64,000 bases of DNA from Acorus gramineus (GCA_030737835.1 JAUJYN010000021.1:1514631-1578630); one strand, 5' to 3'; numbered from the stretch's first letter, positions 19,539 through 32,040 are shown. Numbers and translations are program-made. The notes: a model not told the origin generated them from the sequence alone.

Positions 19539-22500
19539 TGAGGGATCTCAATGGACTGCAGCTTCCCCGCAGGGCGCTGATGCTCCGACTTCACCTGCTG
19601 GCATACTAGGCATCGGGCAACAAATCTGGCAATATCTGTCTTCATCCCGCGCCACCAGTAGCCGCGACGAAGGCCCCTGTACATCTTCGTGCCTCCAGGG
19701 TGCACTGTGTACCTCGAGCGATGGGCCTCGTCCAGAATCTTCCGCCTCAGCTCTGCGTCGTCGGGGATGCACACTCGGCCTCTGAATCTCAGGATCCCGT
19801 CTGCACGAATCTGGTAGTCCTGGCGCTCGCCCCGGGCGACGCCTTCAGAAAGGACTATGAAATGCGGGTCCTGTGCCTGAGCCGTGCGGATCTCATCGAG
19901 AAGGACCGGCTGCACCACCAGCCTGGCCAGAAAGCCACCCGCAGGAGTCTCTCGAACACTGATCCAGCAAGCGGCCTCCTCCAGAAGCCTCCAACGACGG
20001 ACAGCCATGTGGGCGGCCATGCCCAGGGGCTGCCTACTGAGCGCATCTGCAACGACATTCGCCTTACCCGGATGGTAAGCGATGTCACAGTCATAGTCTG
20101 TAAGGAACTCAACCCAACGCCTCTGTCGCATGTTGAGCTCCGGCTGAGACTGCAGATACGTCAAGCTCTTATGATCCGTAAAGAGCTCGAACTCCTCTCC
20201 GTAGAGATAATGCCTCCACATCTTCAGCGCAAATATAATCGCAGCCAACTCAAGGTCATGGGTGGGGTAGTTCTGCTCATGGGGCTTCAACTGACGAGAC
20301 GCGTAAGCCACCACCTTACCGTGCTGCATCAGGACGCAACCCACACCCAACTGCGATGCATCTGTATACACTGCGAACCCACCGCTCCCAGATGGAAGGG
20401 TAAGAACCGGCGCTGAGGTGAGTCTTCGCTTCAGCTCCTGGAAGCTCTCCTCACAAGAAGGGGACCACTCGAACCGAACGTCTTTCCGAGTGAGGCGGGT
20501 AAGAGGAACGGCTATCTTGGAGAAACCCTCCACAAACCTCCTGTAATAACCCGCCAAGCCCAAGAAGCTACGAATCTCTGTGGGGTTCGACGGTCGACGC
20601 CAATTCGACACGGCGAGCGTCTTCTCCGGGTCCACAGCTATACCCTCACCGGAAATCACATGGCCCAGAAAGGCCATCCGCTCCAACCAGAACTCGCACT
20701 TGCTGAACTTGGCGAACAACTGATGTCCAGCCAGAGTCTCCAAAACAGTGCGGAGGTGGTGAGCGTGCTCCTCCAGACTCCTCGAGTACACCAATATATC
20801 ATCGATGAATACTACCACAAAGGAGTCGAGGAAGGGTCGAAATACCCGGTTCATCAGATCCATGAAGGCCGCCGGCGCGTTCGTCAACCCGAAAGGCAGT
20901 ACTCTGAACTCGTAGTGCCCGTACCGGGTGCGAAAGGCCGTCTTCGGAATATCTGACTCCCGGATCTTCAACTGGTAGTACCCCGAGCGGAGATCGATCT
21001 TGGAAAAGACACACGCTCCCTGAAGCTGGTCAAACAGATCGTCGATCCGCGGCAACGGGTACTTGTTCTTCACTGTCCGCTTATTCAACTGCCTGTAATC
21101 AATACACAGCCGCAGTGAACCGTCCTTCTTCCGGACGAACAGGACAGGGGCTCCCCACGGAGACACACTCGGACGTGCGAAGCCCTTCTCCAGCAACTCC
21201 TCCAACTGCTCCTTCAGCACCCTCAGCTCTGCGGGAGCCATCCGGTACGGAGCCCTCGAAACCGGCTCGGTCCCCGGAAGCAGATTGATCTCAAACTCAA
21301 TCGCGCGGTCCGGCGGTAATCCCGGAAGATCGTCGGGGAAAACCTCGGGAAACTCTGCCACGACTGGAGTCTGACTGATATCTGCCCGCAGCGGTGCATC
21401 CTCCAGAGCAATATAAGCCAGAAAGCCCTCGCATCCACCCTGAAGGAGTCTCCACGCCTGCATGGACGACACGAACCCCAAAGGAGCTACGTCTCGATCG
21501 CCCACGTACTGGAAAGACCTCCGACCAGGAAGGTGGAACGACACCGACTTGGCGAAACAGTCGATGCTGGCATGACTAGCTGCAAGCCAATCCATCCCCA
21601 GGATGGCATCAAAATCCGACATCGCGAGCTCCACCAGCTCTACCGGAAACTCATGCTCCGCGATCTCCACCGTGCACCCTCGGTACACCGAACTAAGGAG
21701 AACACGGTCTCCCACGGGCAACGACACCTCTAACACAGCATCTAGAGGAGCGGACGCCACACCCGTCCGTCTCGCGAAAGCAGGAGACACGAACGAGTGG
21801 GTGGCTCCGGAATCGAATAGCACATAAGCAGGAAGCTGGGAGATCTGAACAATACCTCTGACCACGCTGCCTGATGCCTGAGCCTCCTCTGCCGAAAGCG
21901 CTGCCACTCGGCCCTGAACGAACTGAGGCTGAGGAGCAATGGCACGCCTCGCCTGCTGCGCTGGCTGCCTCCTCTGATCAGCACGGCCACCCTGTGGCTG
22001 CTGCTGCTGACGCTGAGGCTGCTGCTGCGGCTGGCGCTGAGGCTGCTGCTGCTGGCGCTGCTGGAACGGCTGCTGCTGCAACTGCTGCTGCTGCTGCTGA
22101 GGCATCACTCTCGGTCGGCCTGCGTCGGGGCAATTATACAGAATATGCCCGACGCGCTGACAGTGATAACAGCGCCTCGTCTCTGGTCGCCTCGACTGGA
22201 CTGGCACGGCTGCGATGGGTGCTGGGCCTCGCGCTGGCACCACATCTGCTGGAAGAGAGGGAGCCGCTGACTGCTCGAAGCGGGCCCTCTTCTTCTTCCG
22301 CTGCCCTCTGTCCTGACCTCTGGGTGGTCTCTGGTCTGTCGGCGGGATCGGAGCCTGCACCTGGATCCCGAGGTCTCTCTCGACTGTCTTCGCCCGCGAG
22401 ACTAAGTCGGAGAACCTCGTGAAAGCATGGGCGGTGACGTGCACTCTGATGGCACTGCTAAGACCGAGCTCGAAGCGACGGCATCTCGACGCCTCGTCCA

Positions 22501-23266
22501 TCACCAGAGCTGGAGCGAATCGGGACAGCCTCGTGAACCGCGTGGAGTAGTCAGCGACGGACATAGTGCCCTGAGTCAGCTGCTCAAACTCCCGCTCCAC
22601 TAACTGTCGCGTCGAGAAGGGGAAATACTCCTCCAAGAAATATCCCCTGAATCCCGCCCATGTGAGCTGCTCCAGCCCCTCTGGAATATCCACTGATCTA
22701 GTAGCCCACCACTCGGCGGCGCTACCCTTCAGCATAAACGCAGCCAGGGAGACCCTCTGGCGGTCTGTGCATAGCATCGTCGAGAAGATGGTATCCACCT
22801 CCATCAACCATCTCTCGGGAGCAAGGGGGTCCTCCGTCTGTCCTCTGAACTCGGGAGGGTGGAGCTTCAGAAAGGCTGAGAGTCCACTCTGCTGGACCCT
22901 CGCTGCTGCCTCTAGCCCCATCTCCCTCTCCTGAGGATCCTGGACTCTGGCCGCCGGAATCTCCACCACGGGGACTGGGGGTGTATCAGGCACTACAGGC
23001 GGATCTGCCGCCAAGGGAACCTGCGGTACTGCCTCGCGGGCTGCCCGCAGCTCCCGAATCTCCCGCGCCTGATCTGCCAACATCCTCGTCTGGGTCTCCA
23101 CCATATCTGCTAACCGCGCAATCGCGCGCTCCCAGGCAGGAGGCTCCTGCGCTGGTCCTGACCTCTCGGCTGAGGACTCACCAATAACATCCTCGACTCT
23201 GGCAGGTCCGGAGACCTCCAAGGGTCGAGAGGGACCACGTCCGCGTCGTCCTCTGCGAGGAGGCAT
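19460..23266 (-). pseudogene. Family A gag-PR-RT-RNase H-INT(N) polyprotein
   Basis: This is a 1268-residue open frame starting MPPRR at 23266. Domains in order: gag with the [20 protein letters not shown] block (about residue 130); zinc knuckle [14 protein letters not shown] (about 366); a Gln-rich stretch (about 385-430); protease [11 protein letters not shown] (about 484); RT with LCIDYRQLN and active site [12 protein letters not shown] (about 821); RNase H with VYTDAS and LFTDHKS (about 965-1060); and integrase zinc domain [10 protein letters not shown]...[11 protein letters not shown] (about 1184-1225). It then shifts frame before the INT core. Gag and pol in one frame is normal for this clade. 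Only the frame break makes it defective. Confidence 0.93.
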
Positions 23267-23367
23267 ATCAGCAACCTAAGAAAACCAGACACTAGGATCA
23301 GAATACGCATATAGAAATCCTAGGACTCATCTCTATCAAAGGAAGACATTTGGCTCTGACAGGACCA

Positions 23368-23380
23368 GGCTCTGATACCA
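23368..23380 (-). promoter_or_regulatory. Primer-binding site, initiator tRNA-Met
   Basis: The element strand reads TGGTATCAGAGCC, complementary to the 3' end of initiator tRNA-Met, five bases inside the 5' LTR end. This is typical of plant chromoviruses. Confidence 0.92.
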
Positions 23381-23385
23381 ACTTT

Positions 23386-25086
23386 TGTCACGCCCCAGGG
23401 CGGCCGTCCCCAGGACGCGGCAAGTGTATATATGATATCAGTACAGGAAACCACAAACAATCACTAAAATAAAAACACAGATATAAGCAGGGCTGACACA
23501 ATATATACACCCAATTGCGGAAGCTAAAAGACTGAGTCTGTAGTCAAAACATACTACAGACTCGATACATAATCATAAGTCCTGTGAGAGCCAACATGTC
23601 ATAAATATACACAACAAAATCCAAATATAATCCAACTAAGTGCCCAAGCACAGAACATATACATACAACAGAAAGAAGGGTGCTGATGGCCTCAAAACTC
23701 GTGGGACGCGGCGCTGCCCTCTGCCGGTGTAGTCGCTCGGGAAGCTCCTCCCTCAGAGATGGCACTGAAAAGACAATATGCGAGGGGTGAGCCACACGCT
23801 CAGTGAATAGCATAACCCATGCATACAGTTCATATTAACCACATTAAAGCAAGGCATAAGCCACAAGTGGCATAATATCACAATCCGGGGGTTCGTTACA
23901 TCGCCGAACCCCATACCCTCACCCTCACCCTCACCCTCAACAGGTGACCTAGGATGTTGGGACTTAGCGGGTTGATAATCATCCATACATAATCCTGTGG
24001 GTCGTCGCATCGCCGGCCCACCATACCCTCACCCTCACCTCTCAACAGGTGACCTAGGCTCTTGGGACTGACTAGGCTGTTGGTTACCCTTGGTCCACCG
24101 ATAGTCTCTCCTCACTCCGTGGTTGTTTGGCCACTCCCATGTTCAGCACAGTCCTTCCAAATCAGGAGGCGCCTACTAGTGGGAGCCCCTGCACGGGACA
24201 ACCTGTCTAACGCTGAGGTAGTCTCTACACGGATCCAACGAAGGGAACAGAACAGCCTATCCATCGCATATGATCCACTCGGATCCGCTGACAGCACATC
24301 TCTACAATCCTAATGTCTTGAATTCCTCAGAATTCCACCAGCGCGCATAACCAGTATGCGGGGAACATGCATTTATTAATCATAATACAGGGAATATAGG
24401 GAAAGTACCTGGGAGGGCAACGTGAGGTCCCGATAGGACATCCGACAACCAACAAGGAACACGGAGTACCCTAACCCGGGTCTCAATGTTAACCTCGCAA
24501 GGCCCCCCTATATATTCTAAAACATGCAATCTCATTTATGCTAGCATTTAATAAATCAAACTAATAGGACGCATGTAGAGGTCGGGCTTTCCTAGCATGA
24601 TAGCGAGGAGGCAGGATGCATGGCTCATGCACAATCCTAAGGGTGCAAGTCCCTATCACACAATCTAGGGTGGCATGCAATTCTACACACACATCATGCA
24701 TACATGGATTACATCAAAGCAGTTAATACTAACTATAAGCCCCAGGGGAGGACGGTACACGCCCAAGGCATGTAGCGCCTCCCACACTGGGTTGGGTTGT
24801 CCCACTCACCGGAAATCGGGTCGACGCGCGACCGTCCGTCGAGATCTGCAAGACAGGGTATTAACTGGTTAGAATAAATCCACAATTACCCAAAAATACT
24901 TAACATACACAATTAAACACCCAAAGATCCCTCATCAACACCCAACACCCCCGGCAACCACCCGCACGGCCACCCGACCGCCCGGACGCGCCGCCGCGCC
25001 TCAGCCCGCGCACTCCGCGCACCGCCCGGGGCACCGCGCGTCCACCGCGCCCAGCCGCGGTAGCCCGCACGCGCCCCGCACGCCGT
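23386..25086 (-). repeat. 5' LTR of the family A chromovirus, truncated
   Basis: It matches 15447 to about 17175 of the 3' LTR, including the CCCTCA-rich block and block b (near 24800-24835). It stops inside the GC-rich tract at 25086, where plus-strand B-type integrase sequence begins. About 1.3 kb of the promoter half is missing, so this copy has no LTR promoter. Confidence 0.92.
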
Positions 25087-25874
25087 TTCATAGCCGATGG
25101 ACAGCCAGACAAAGAGGACGATTCAGACCTTGGAGGACATGCTAAGTGCCTGCGTGCTCGATGATGAGGGCAGTTGGGTGAGGCACCACCCATTTGTTGG
25201 GGTATGCCTGCAAGACGACTGCCATTCGAGCACCCAGATGGATCTGTGAAAGGCACTCTACAGGCGCAGTTTTATACCTCCCTTGTGTTGGGACGGTTGA
25301 CGAGCGCTAGTTGGAGGGGCCATAAGTCAGTTGTTTGACCTTGCGGTGGCCAGGTTGGTTCATGTGTACATCTGCAACCGATAGAAGGGCTACGCATGTC
25401 ATCGTCGCCAGGAGCTTACCTTTTGGTTTGGCGAGCATATTTTCAAGAAGGTGTCCAGGTTTAAGGGCACCCTCTGTTTCGACGTTCGGGGCAAGTTGAG
25501 TTTGCTCTTTAATGGGACCATTTCTCGTCATTGAGTGGATTGGGGGAGGTGGCTTATCATGTAGCCTTTCCCCCACAGCTGGCTCCTGCCCACGACGTCG
25601 TCCTTGTCTCATGGCCGAGGTGTTACGTCCACGATCCTGCTCGTGTCACTCCGCTCGACCGCCTCATCCTGGAGCTGGATTTATCGTTCGTGGAGCAGTG
25701 GATCGAGGTCAGAGACCAACATGAGAAGAGGCTCCACGCTAAGACCGTTCCTTTGATTATAGTGTGTTGGTAGTGCCAGTCCGGTACAAAGACCACTTGG
25801 GAGCAAAAAGGTCTATGCATGATACTTTCAGTCTTCCCTTTGGGTTTCCTTAAATTTTGAGGACTAAATTTCCT
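25087..25874 (+). pseudogene. B-type integrase C-terminal half and chromodomain remnant
   Basis: The translation resembles family A integrase but is broken by stops and shifts: SQTKRTIQTLEDMLSACVLD, then CFDVRGKLSLLFNGTISRH, then LSFVEQWIEVRDQHEKRL. The catalytic Glu position (SER in family A) is Lys (TKR). The same substitution is in both B2 elements (near 49050 and 62985), so it was inherited. It ends at the polypurine tract of the B1 LTR. The 5' side is cut against the family A LTR at 25086/25087. Confidence 0.85.
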
Positions 25875-25887
25875 AAGGGGGGAAGAA
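25875..25887 (+). promoter_or_regulatory. Polypurine tract of the B1 element
   Basis: AAGGGGGGAAGAA lies immediately before the LTR start TGTTGTGCC. Confidence 0.85.
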
Positions 25888-26382
25888 TGTTGTGCCTGTG
25901 TCATTTGGAGCGCTCTGTTTGAAAATTGGCTACATAATTTTTTTTCCTCGAAGTTATGTATTTCCAATTTGGTATTTGGATTTGATTTTGTTAAAATCCA
26001 AGATGAAGAGGTTTAAATATGATTTTATTATGAGATATCTAGTTTTGAGTTAGCTTTCGTACAAAAGTGGAATTAGATCAACTGGATTCTTGTAGTAAAA
26101 GTTATGGGTATTTTTCCAAGTATACCCCGGGGATGGAAATTCTGGCAGCAGCCGTGTTATATGTTTAGCTCTAATTTCAGAATAGCTGGAGGGATTATTT
26201 GATCTTGGCATGAACATGAAAGTTGTAGATAATCTTCTTAGCTTTCCAACGGAATTGGAATTGTGTAATTCGGAGCTATATCGAGGAAGTTATGGCTGTT
26301 CTAGTGAAGCATGTATAGAATTTCAAGTCAAAGGATGATTTGGTCATTTCCATCTCTTTTAGATATTTGTGTGCAACAAATA

Positions 26383-26421
<39 letters not shown>

Positions 26422-29400
26422 TCACTTCCACGCCCATTTTTCTTGGGCTCTCACTTCCTCTCTCTCAAGCCCCCAAGGTGTTTGTGAAAATGTCACAAAG
26501 AGAAGGAGATGGTGGAGGAGGAAGTGATGGTAGGTTTTGTTGTTGTTGTTGATCTCCTCTCTCAAGTTCCCTTGCATGATCTTTCCCCCCCCCCTGATTT
26601 GCAGCCATGGGAGGGCTGAGGAGGCTGAAGAGGTGTTGGTGGTGTTGAGGTGGCCGTGGGCTCGTCGAGAACCCTGCACCTCCCCCTTTCCGTTTCCCTC
26701 TTTTGGTAAGTCCTCTTCCCCTTCTTTTTGATTTGTAAGGGCTGTTGGGATGGTTGGGGAAGTCATGCATGCTATGCATAGGGGTTAGGGTGTGTGTGAG
26801 GGGTTGGGAAGGGTCAAAAATGGGGTTAGGGTTGGCTGGGCGCGCATCGGGAGCTGTCTGCGCGCGTGCGCGCGCAGGCGGGCGCGTGCAGGCGGGCGCA
26901 GTAGGGCGCTGGTGGGCCCCAGACGCGCGCGGGCGCATGCGCACGAGTGCGCGGGTGCGCGCGGAGGGGGGGGGGTGCGGGAGTGCGCACGAGGGGCGCG
27001 GGTGCGCGCGAGCGTGCGCGTGCGTGGTGCAATGCGCCTGGGCATGCGCCTGGACGCCGGGCTGGGGACCAGTGCGCGTGCGTGCGTGCGTGCGCGTGCG
27101 TGTCGTGCTGGGGCGTGCTCGGGGGTTCTGTGAGGGCGCGCGGGCGTGTACGAGCGTGCGCGTGCGGGCGACAGCGTGTCTGGACGCGCAGGCAGGCGCG
27201 CGACAGTGCGCCGAGGGTGCTGGGGCGCGTGCGTATGCGTGCGTGCGCGTGCAGGGGGCCATGCGTGTGGATGCGCGAGGGTTCGGGTAGGTGTCGGTGC
27301 ACTTGGACTCGCGTGCGTACGTGCGTGCTCGCATGCGTGCGAGTCTGTATGCATGCTTGTCCGAGTATTGGGTATTTCTAATTATTTCTATGTGTAAATT
27401 GTGTTGTTACTCACCAAATTCGATGCCCCTACCTTGCAGATCTCGTCGGATGGGATGCGCGAGGTCCCGGGTTGTAAGGTGAGTGGTTTGATTCCAATCC
27501 CCCCCCCCCCTCTCTAGGGATGCGCTCGACCCGCATAGATGCGCGTCGCGCATCGATGGGGCCTCCTATCTATAATATGTAGATATTTTGCATGCTGGGG
27601 ATATACATCCATGTATCGTGTATAGAGGCCCGTACATGCCTGGACACCATGTCCTGTACTTAAAAGCCTTGATCTATGCATGTTTTGCTATGATATAACC
27701 ATGCCACATTAGACCTTGTATGCTAGGGAAATGCATCCTGACACCATGTTTCATGCTAGGAAAGCCTTGACCTATGCATGTTCCCATTTAGTTTAATTTA
27801 TTTAAATCAAGATGGGATTATGTGATTATACTGTTGTAAGCATGCCTTAGAGAATATTATAACCTTGTTGTTATAATATATGTTTCCCCGCACCTTAGTT
27901 ATGCGCCCTGGAGGAATTCTTGAGAATTCATGACATTAGAAATGTTAGGAAGCGTTGTCGACGGATCCAAGAGGATCGCATGCGTGTGGGTAGGCTGTTC
28001 TCTTCCCTTCGTTGGATCCGTGTAGTGACATCCCCGGCGTTAGACAGGTTGTCCTGACAGAGGGCTCCCATCTGTAGGTACCTCCAATGCATCGGACAGT
28101 GCTGATCGTGGGAGTATACCAGGTAAGCTACGGAGCGTGGGAGAGGCTACCGGTGGACCAAGGGTGAATAGCAGTCTAGTCAGTCCCAAAAGGCCCATGT
28201 CACCCCTTAAAGGGTGAGGGTGAGGGTGGGGTGGGTCGGCGATGTTACGACCCACTAGCGATAGTTACTCCCGTTTAGTGACTGTAATTATTTTAAGGTT
28301 AATAGGTGTTCCGTTGCATAGTTTGTGCCATTCACTGAGTGTGTGGCACACCCCTCGCATATTCTTCTCCTCCACAATGGTAGTTGTTTCCATGGGGTTG
28401 GCTTTGCGAACATGGAATGTTCACTCCCAATGTTGTCCGAGTTGAAGAGGCCGGGTTGTAGCTGTCCTGACAGAGGGCTCCCATCCGTAGGTACCACCGA
28501 TGCAGTCGGAGGAGTACCGATCGTGGGAGTATACCAGGTAGACGCTACCCGGAAGAGGGCTAACGAATGATATCACGAGCGTGGAATCATTCTCCCCTTC
28601 GTTGGATCCGATGTAGGAACTCCCCGGCGTTGGAGCTGTCCTGACAGAGGGCTCCCATCTGTAGGTACCACCGACGCGTTCGGAGGGCACTGATCGTGGG
28701 AGTATACCAGGTCGAGGCTACGTGAGGGAGAGGCTACCGGTGGACCAGGGGTGTAGAGCAGTCTAAGTCTCTTCCCAAAGTCCCAAGAGTCTCCTTTCAG
28801 GAGTGAGGGTGTGGATGAGGCGAAGACACGTCGCCTCGTGACCCATTCGTTGTTCGACCGTTCCCATAGTTGTTGGGTCCGGTCTCGTGATCGATGTTGA
28901 AGGACATCTTTGGGCAGATATCTCGATGGAGATGATCTAGTAGTTTTGTGTGGACCAGTACTTTTGAGTCTCATCGACTGACGGTATGGTCTCTCCCCAA
29001 AAGTCCCAAGAGACTCCCTCCGGGAGTGAGGGTGGGGGTGAGGTCGGTCGCCCCGCCGCGTAACCTAGTTATCCATGGGTTTCTACCCATGTTTTCCTTG
29101 AAAGGAAATTGCTTATATATCGATCTATAGTATGGTGATTGGTTTCCAGTCACTCACTGAGCTTGTAGCTCACCCCTCGCATATTGTTTCTTTTCAGGGG
29201 CAGTGTTGGGCGTGGAGCTGGAGCTTTCCTGTGGCGTGGTGTTATGGGCGTGGAGCGTTCTGCCGGCGGGTGGCGAGTGCGAGGCTGTCAGCATTCCTAG
29301 AGTCTTGTATGTATTGTAAATCGTGCATATGACACAAGTTGTATTTTCTTTGGTCTAGACTTGGCTCTCACAGGACAGTGATTGTGTATTCGAGTCTGTA

Positions 29401-29576
29401 ATAATGTTTTTGATTTACAGACATTGTTTATATATTATGCTTCTGCTTTTCATTCAGTTATCATTATCCTGCTTTGCCGCCTTGTGTATTGTTGTTGGAG
29501 TCTTTATTGACCTCAGGTATTGATAGCTGATATTTTATTATCGTTGCCCCGTCTCGGGGACGCCTGGGGCGTGACA
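25888..29576 (+). mobile_element. 3' LTR of a B1 element (3689 bp)
   Basis: It starts TGTTGTGCCTGTGTCA after the PPT and ends GGGGCGTGACA. It is collinear with the solo LTR at 8148-11995 but lacks the 79-bp expansion and carries a (CT)n run at 26387-26417. It holds the splice-flanked block that starts CAGCCATGG near 26605, a CpG-dense tract (26840-27260), block b near 27441-27479, and direct repeats about 174 bp apart (28461 and 28635). Sequence on its right is a truncated A2 LTR, so the target duplication is lost. Confidence 0.92.
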
Positions 29577-29760
29577 CTGAGTCTGTAATTCAAAAACATA
29601 TTACAGACCCGAATACATAATCAACTGTCCTGTGAGAGCCAATATACACAATGACATCCAAATACAAGTGTGTGCCCAAGCACGGATGACAATACATACA
29701 ATCAAGAAGGGGATGCTGATGGCCTCTCACTCGCAGAACCCAAAACAGGACGCTGCTCCG

Positions 29761-29813
29761 CTACTGCTGTGGTGCCTCGGGGAGCTCCTCCTTCAGATCC
29801 GACTCAGATATAA
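29761..29813 (-). other. Exon-like block c in the A2 LTR
   Basis: It follows a pyrimidine stretch and CTCTAG on the element strand. In frame with block b at 30657-30692 it reads VISESDLKEELPEAPQQ, then TAG. It differs from other A-type copies mainly at third codon positions inside DLKEELPE. Confidence 0.45.
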
Positions 29814-30656
29814 CTAGAGGAAAAGAATATGCGAGGGGTGAGCCACACGCTCAGTGAATGGCACAATCTATGCATCACAATTCATATTAACCTTAAATAA
29901 TTTATAGTCCCTAAAACGGGAGCAACTACACATTCTAGTGGGTCGTTTCATCGCCAACCCACCCCCCCCCCACCCTCACCCTTTACGGGGGTGACATGGG
30001 CCTCTTGGGGCATACTAGACCGCTCTCCACCCCTGGTCCACCCGGTAGCCTCTCCCACACTCCGTAGCCTCTACCTGGTATACTCCCACTATCAGTACTG
30101 TCCGACGCATCGGAGGTACCTACGGACGGGAGCCCTCTGTCAGGTCAGCTTTCCAACGTCGGGGAGTCCCTACATCGGATCCAACCAAAAGGAGAAGACA
30201 GCCTACTCACGTGGATACAATCCTCTTGGATCCGTCGACAGCTATTTTCAACACTAATAATGTCATGAATTCTCAAGAATTCCTCCAGGGCACATAACTA
30301 AGATGCGGGGAAACATATATTATAACAACAAGGTTATAATATTCTCTAAGGCATGCTTATAACAATATGCTCTCATTTTGATTTAATTAGATTAAACTAG
30401 ATGGGAACATACATAGTTCGGGGCTTTCCAGTCAAGGGACATGGTGTCTAGGCATGCATAGGCCTCTATACATGATATAAGGGTGCATATCCCTAGCATA
30501 CAAAGTCTAATGTGGCATGGTTACATCATATTAATCATGCATTGCATAGTTTTACATTTATTACAAGTTAATACACAATTATGGTGCCCCAGGGGAGGGC
30601 AATGCACGCCTACGTGCATCGAACGCCTCCCTACTGGGTTGGATTGTCCCACTCAC

Positions 30657-30692
30657 CGAAACCCGGGTCGTTGCGTGACCGTCCGTCAAGAT
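30657..30692 (-). other. Exon-like block b in the A2 LTR
   Basis: 36 nt between TTGCAG and GTGAGT on the element strand. Read with one preceding base it gives LDGRSRNDPGF and joins in frame to block c at 29813. Whether it is spliced is not known. Confidence 0.45.
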
Positions 30693-32027
30693 CTGCAAGA
30701 CATGGGCATTCAATATGGTGAGTAAACTACACAATTACATAAGAAATTTACTAGAAATACCCAACACTCGGACAAGCATAAATACGGACTCGCACGCATG
30801 CGAGCGCGCACGTACGCACGCGAGTCCGAGTGCCCCGACACCCTCCCGAACCCTCGGGCAGCCATACGCATGGCTCCCCACACGCGCATGCATGAATGCG
30901 CACGCCCGCACGCACCCCTGCACCCCTGGTGCACTACCGCGCCCCTACCCGCGCGCCCAGACGCGCTGCTGCGCCCGCGCGCACGCTCGTGCGCGCCAGC
31001 GAGCACCGCGCGTCCAGCCTAGCGCATACCCGCGCGCACTGCGCGCCCGCGCAGCACCCCACGCGAACGCTCGCGCGTCTGCGCGTACGCGCGCGCGCCC
31101 GCCAGTGGGCCCGTCTGCGCGCGCCAGCGCCCGACTGCGCGCGCAGACGCGCGCGCTCGAGCCCCTTCCACCCCCTCCTCAGCCCACCCACACCCCCTAA
31201 CACCTATGCATAGCATGCATAACCATTTAAACACCCTAATCAAACATCTAACCAAGCTAGGGGAGGAGGAAGACTTACCCAAAGAGAGGAAGAACAAGGG
31301 AGGAAGCTCGGGTGCCCTTCGCGCACCAAACCACCACAACCACCATCACCAAGACCACCACCACCTCAGCCACTCTCAAGGCCTAAAGATGGCTGAAACA
31401 GGGGAGAAGGGGAAGCCATGAGAGGGAGGTAAACAAAGGGGAAAACAAAACAAAAACCATGGAAAGGTAGATCACACCCTTACCTTTCTTTTTCCCTTCT
31501 AGGGTTTTCTTTTTCTTCTCCTTCTACTACCTCTAATGGAAGCAAATAAGAAGAGGGAGTGATGGATTGTGTGTGAGAGAGAGAGAGATGAAGAGAAGAG
31601 GAAAGAATGGAAGGTGGACGCCCACTAATAGGGCACACACACTCACACACTTGGAACAATTGGTTGGTGGGGATTGACTTGAGTCAACCCAACCACACAA
31701 AAAAACAAAACCATTTGACCAAGTCAATGGTCAAATTTGACTTGGTCAAGTCCCCCCTTTTACATTCCCACTCGGTCAAAACCCGGATACGATTCGGAAC
31801 TGCCAAATTCTGAAACGTTAGCGGAATTCGATGAAATTTTCGTGAGTGGTTCGAAATGGCACCAGGACACATAATGTGCAGTTAGATTTTCAATCGGAGT
31901 TCTCAAGCTCATGATGATAGCTAAAAGTTCAAAATTTTAGCGGTTCCGATCGAAAAAGAAAAAGTTGAAAAACTGCCAGAAATGTCCCAAAGGTGACCAG
32001 AAGGCTAAAAGTGACACATATATAACA

Positions 32028-32040
32028 TTCTTCCCCCCTT
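32028..32040 (-). promoter_or_regulatory. Polypurine tract of the A2 element
   Basis: The element strand reads AAGGGGGGAAGAA directly before the LTR start TGTTATATA. Confidence 0.87.

Larger units (their letters stand above)
15447..25086 (-). mobile_element. Ty3/gypsy chromovirus, Tekay/Del-like, family A, nearly complete
   Basis: On the minus strand the order is truncated 5' LTR (25086 to 23386), PBS, gag, PR, RT, RNase H, INT with a chromodomain-like tail, PPT, and a complete 3' LTR (18437 to 15447). The coding span 23266 to 18482 is close to full length, with only two frame breaks, making it the best preserved element here. Large LTRs, an initiator-Met PBS and the protein sequence favour the Tekay/Del clade. 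The target duplication cannot be tested because the right end is deleted. Confidence 0.92.
29577..32027 (-). repeat. 3' LTR of the A2 element (outer ~157 bp missing)
   Basis: The element-strand start is TGTTATATATGTGTCAC, next to the PPT. The 3' terminus is missing and the sequence joins the end of a B1 LTR at 29576/29577. It contains splice-like blocks b (30657-30692) and c (29761-29813), whose joined frame is open through the shared TAG. Confidence 0.9.

Noticed and set aside
21960..22110. CAG/CTG-like microsatellite as a separate repeat locus
   Set aside because: It encodes the Gln-rich stretch of family A gag and is part of the polyprotein.
26465..27381. Long His/Arg/Pro- and Ala/Arg-rich ORFs on both strands
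   Set aside because: They lie in the CpG-dense tract of the B1 LTR, are not conserved in frame with other copies, and are lost by small indels.
27499..27510. Poly-C runs next to block b donors as regulatory sites
   Set aside because: Lengths vary between copies, and they look like slippage-prone homopolymers.
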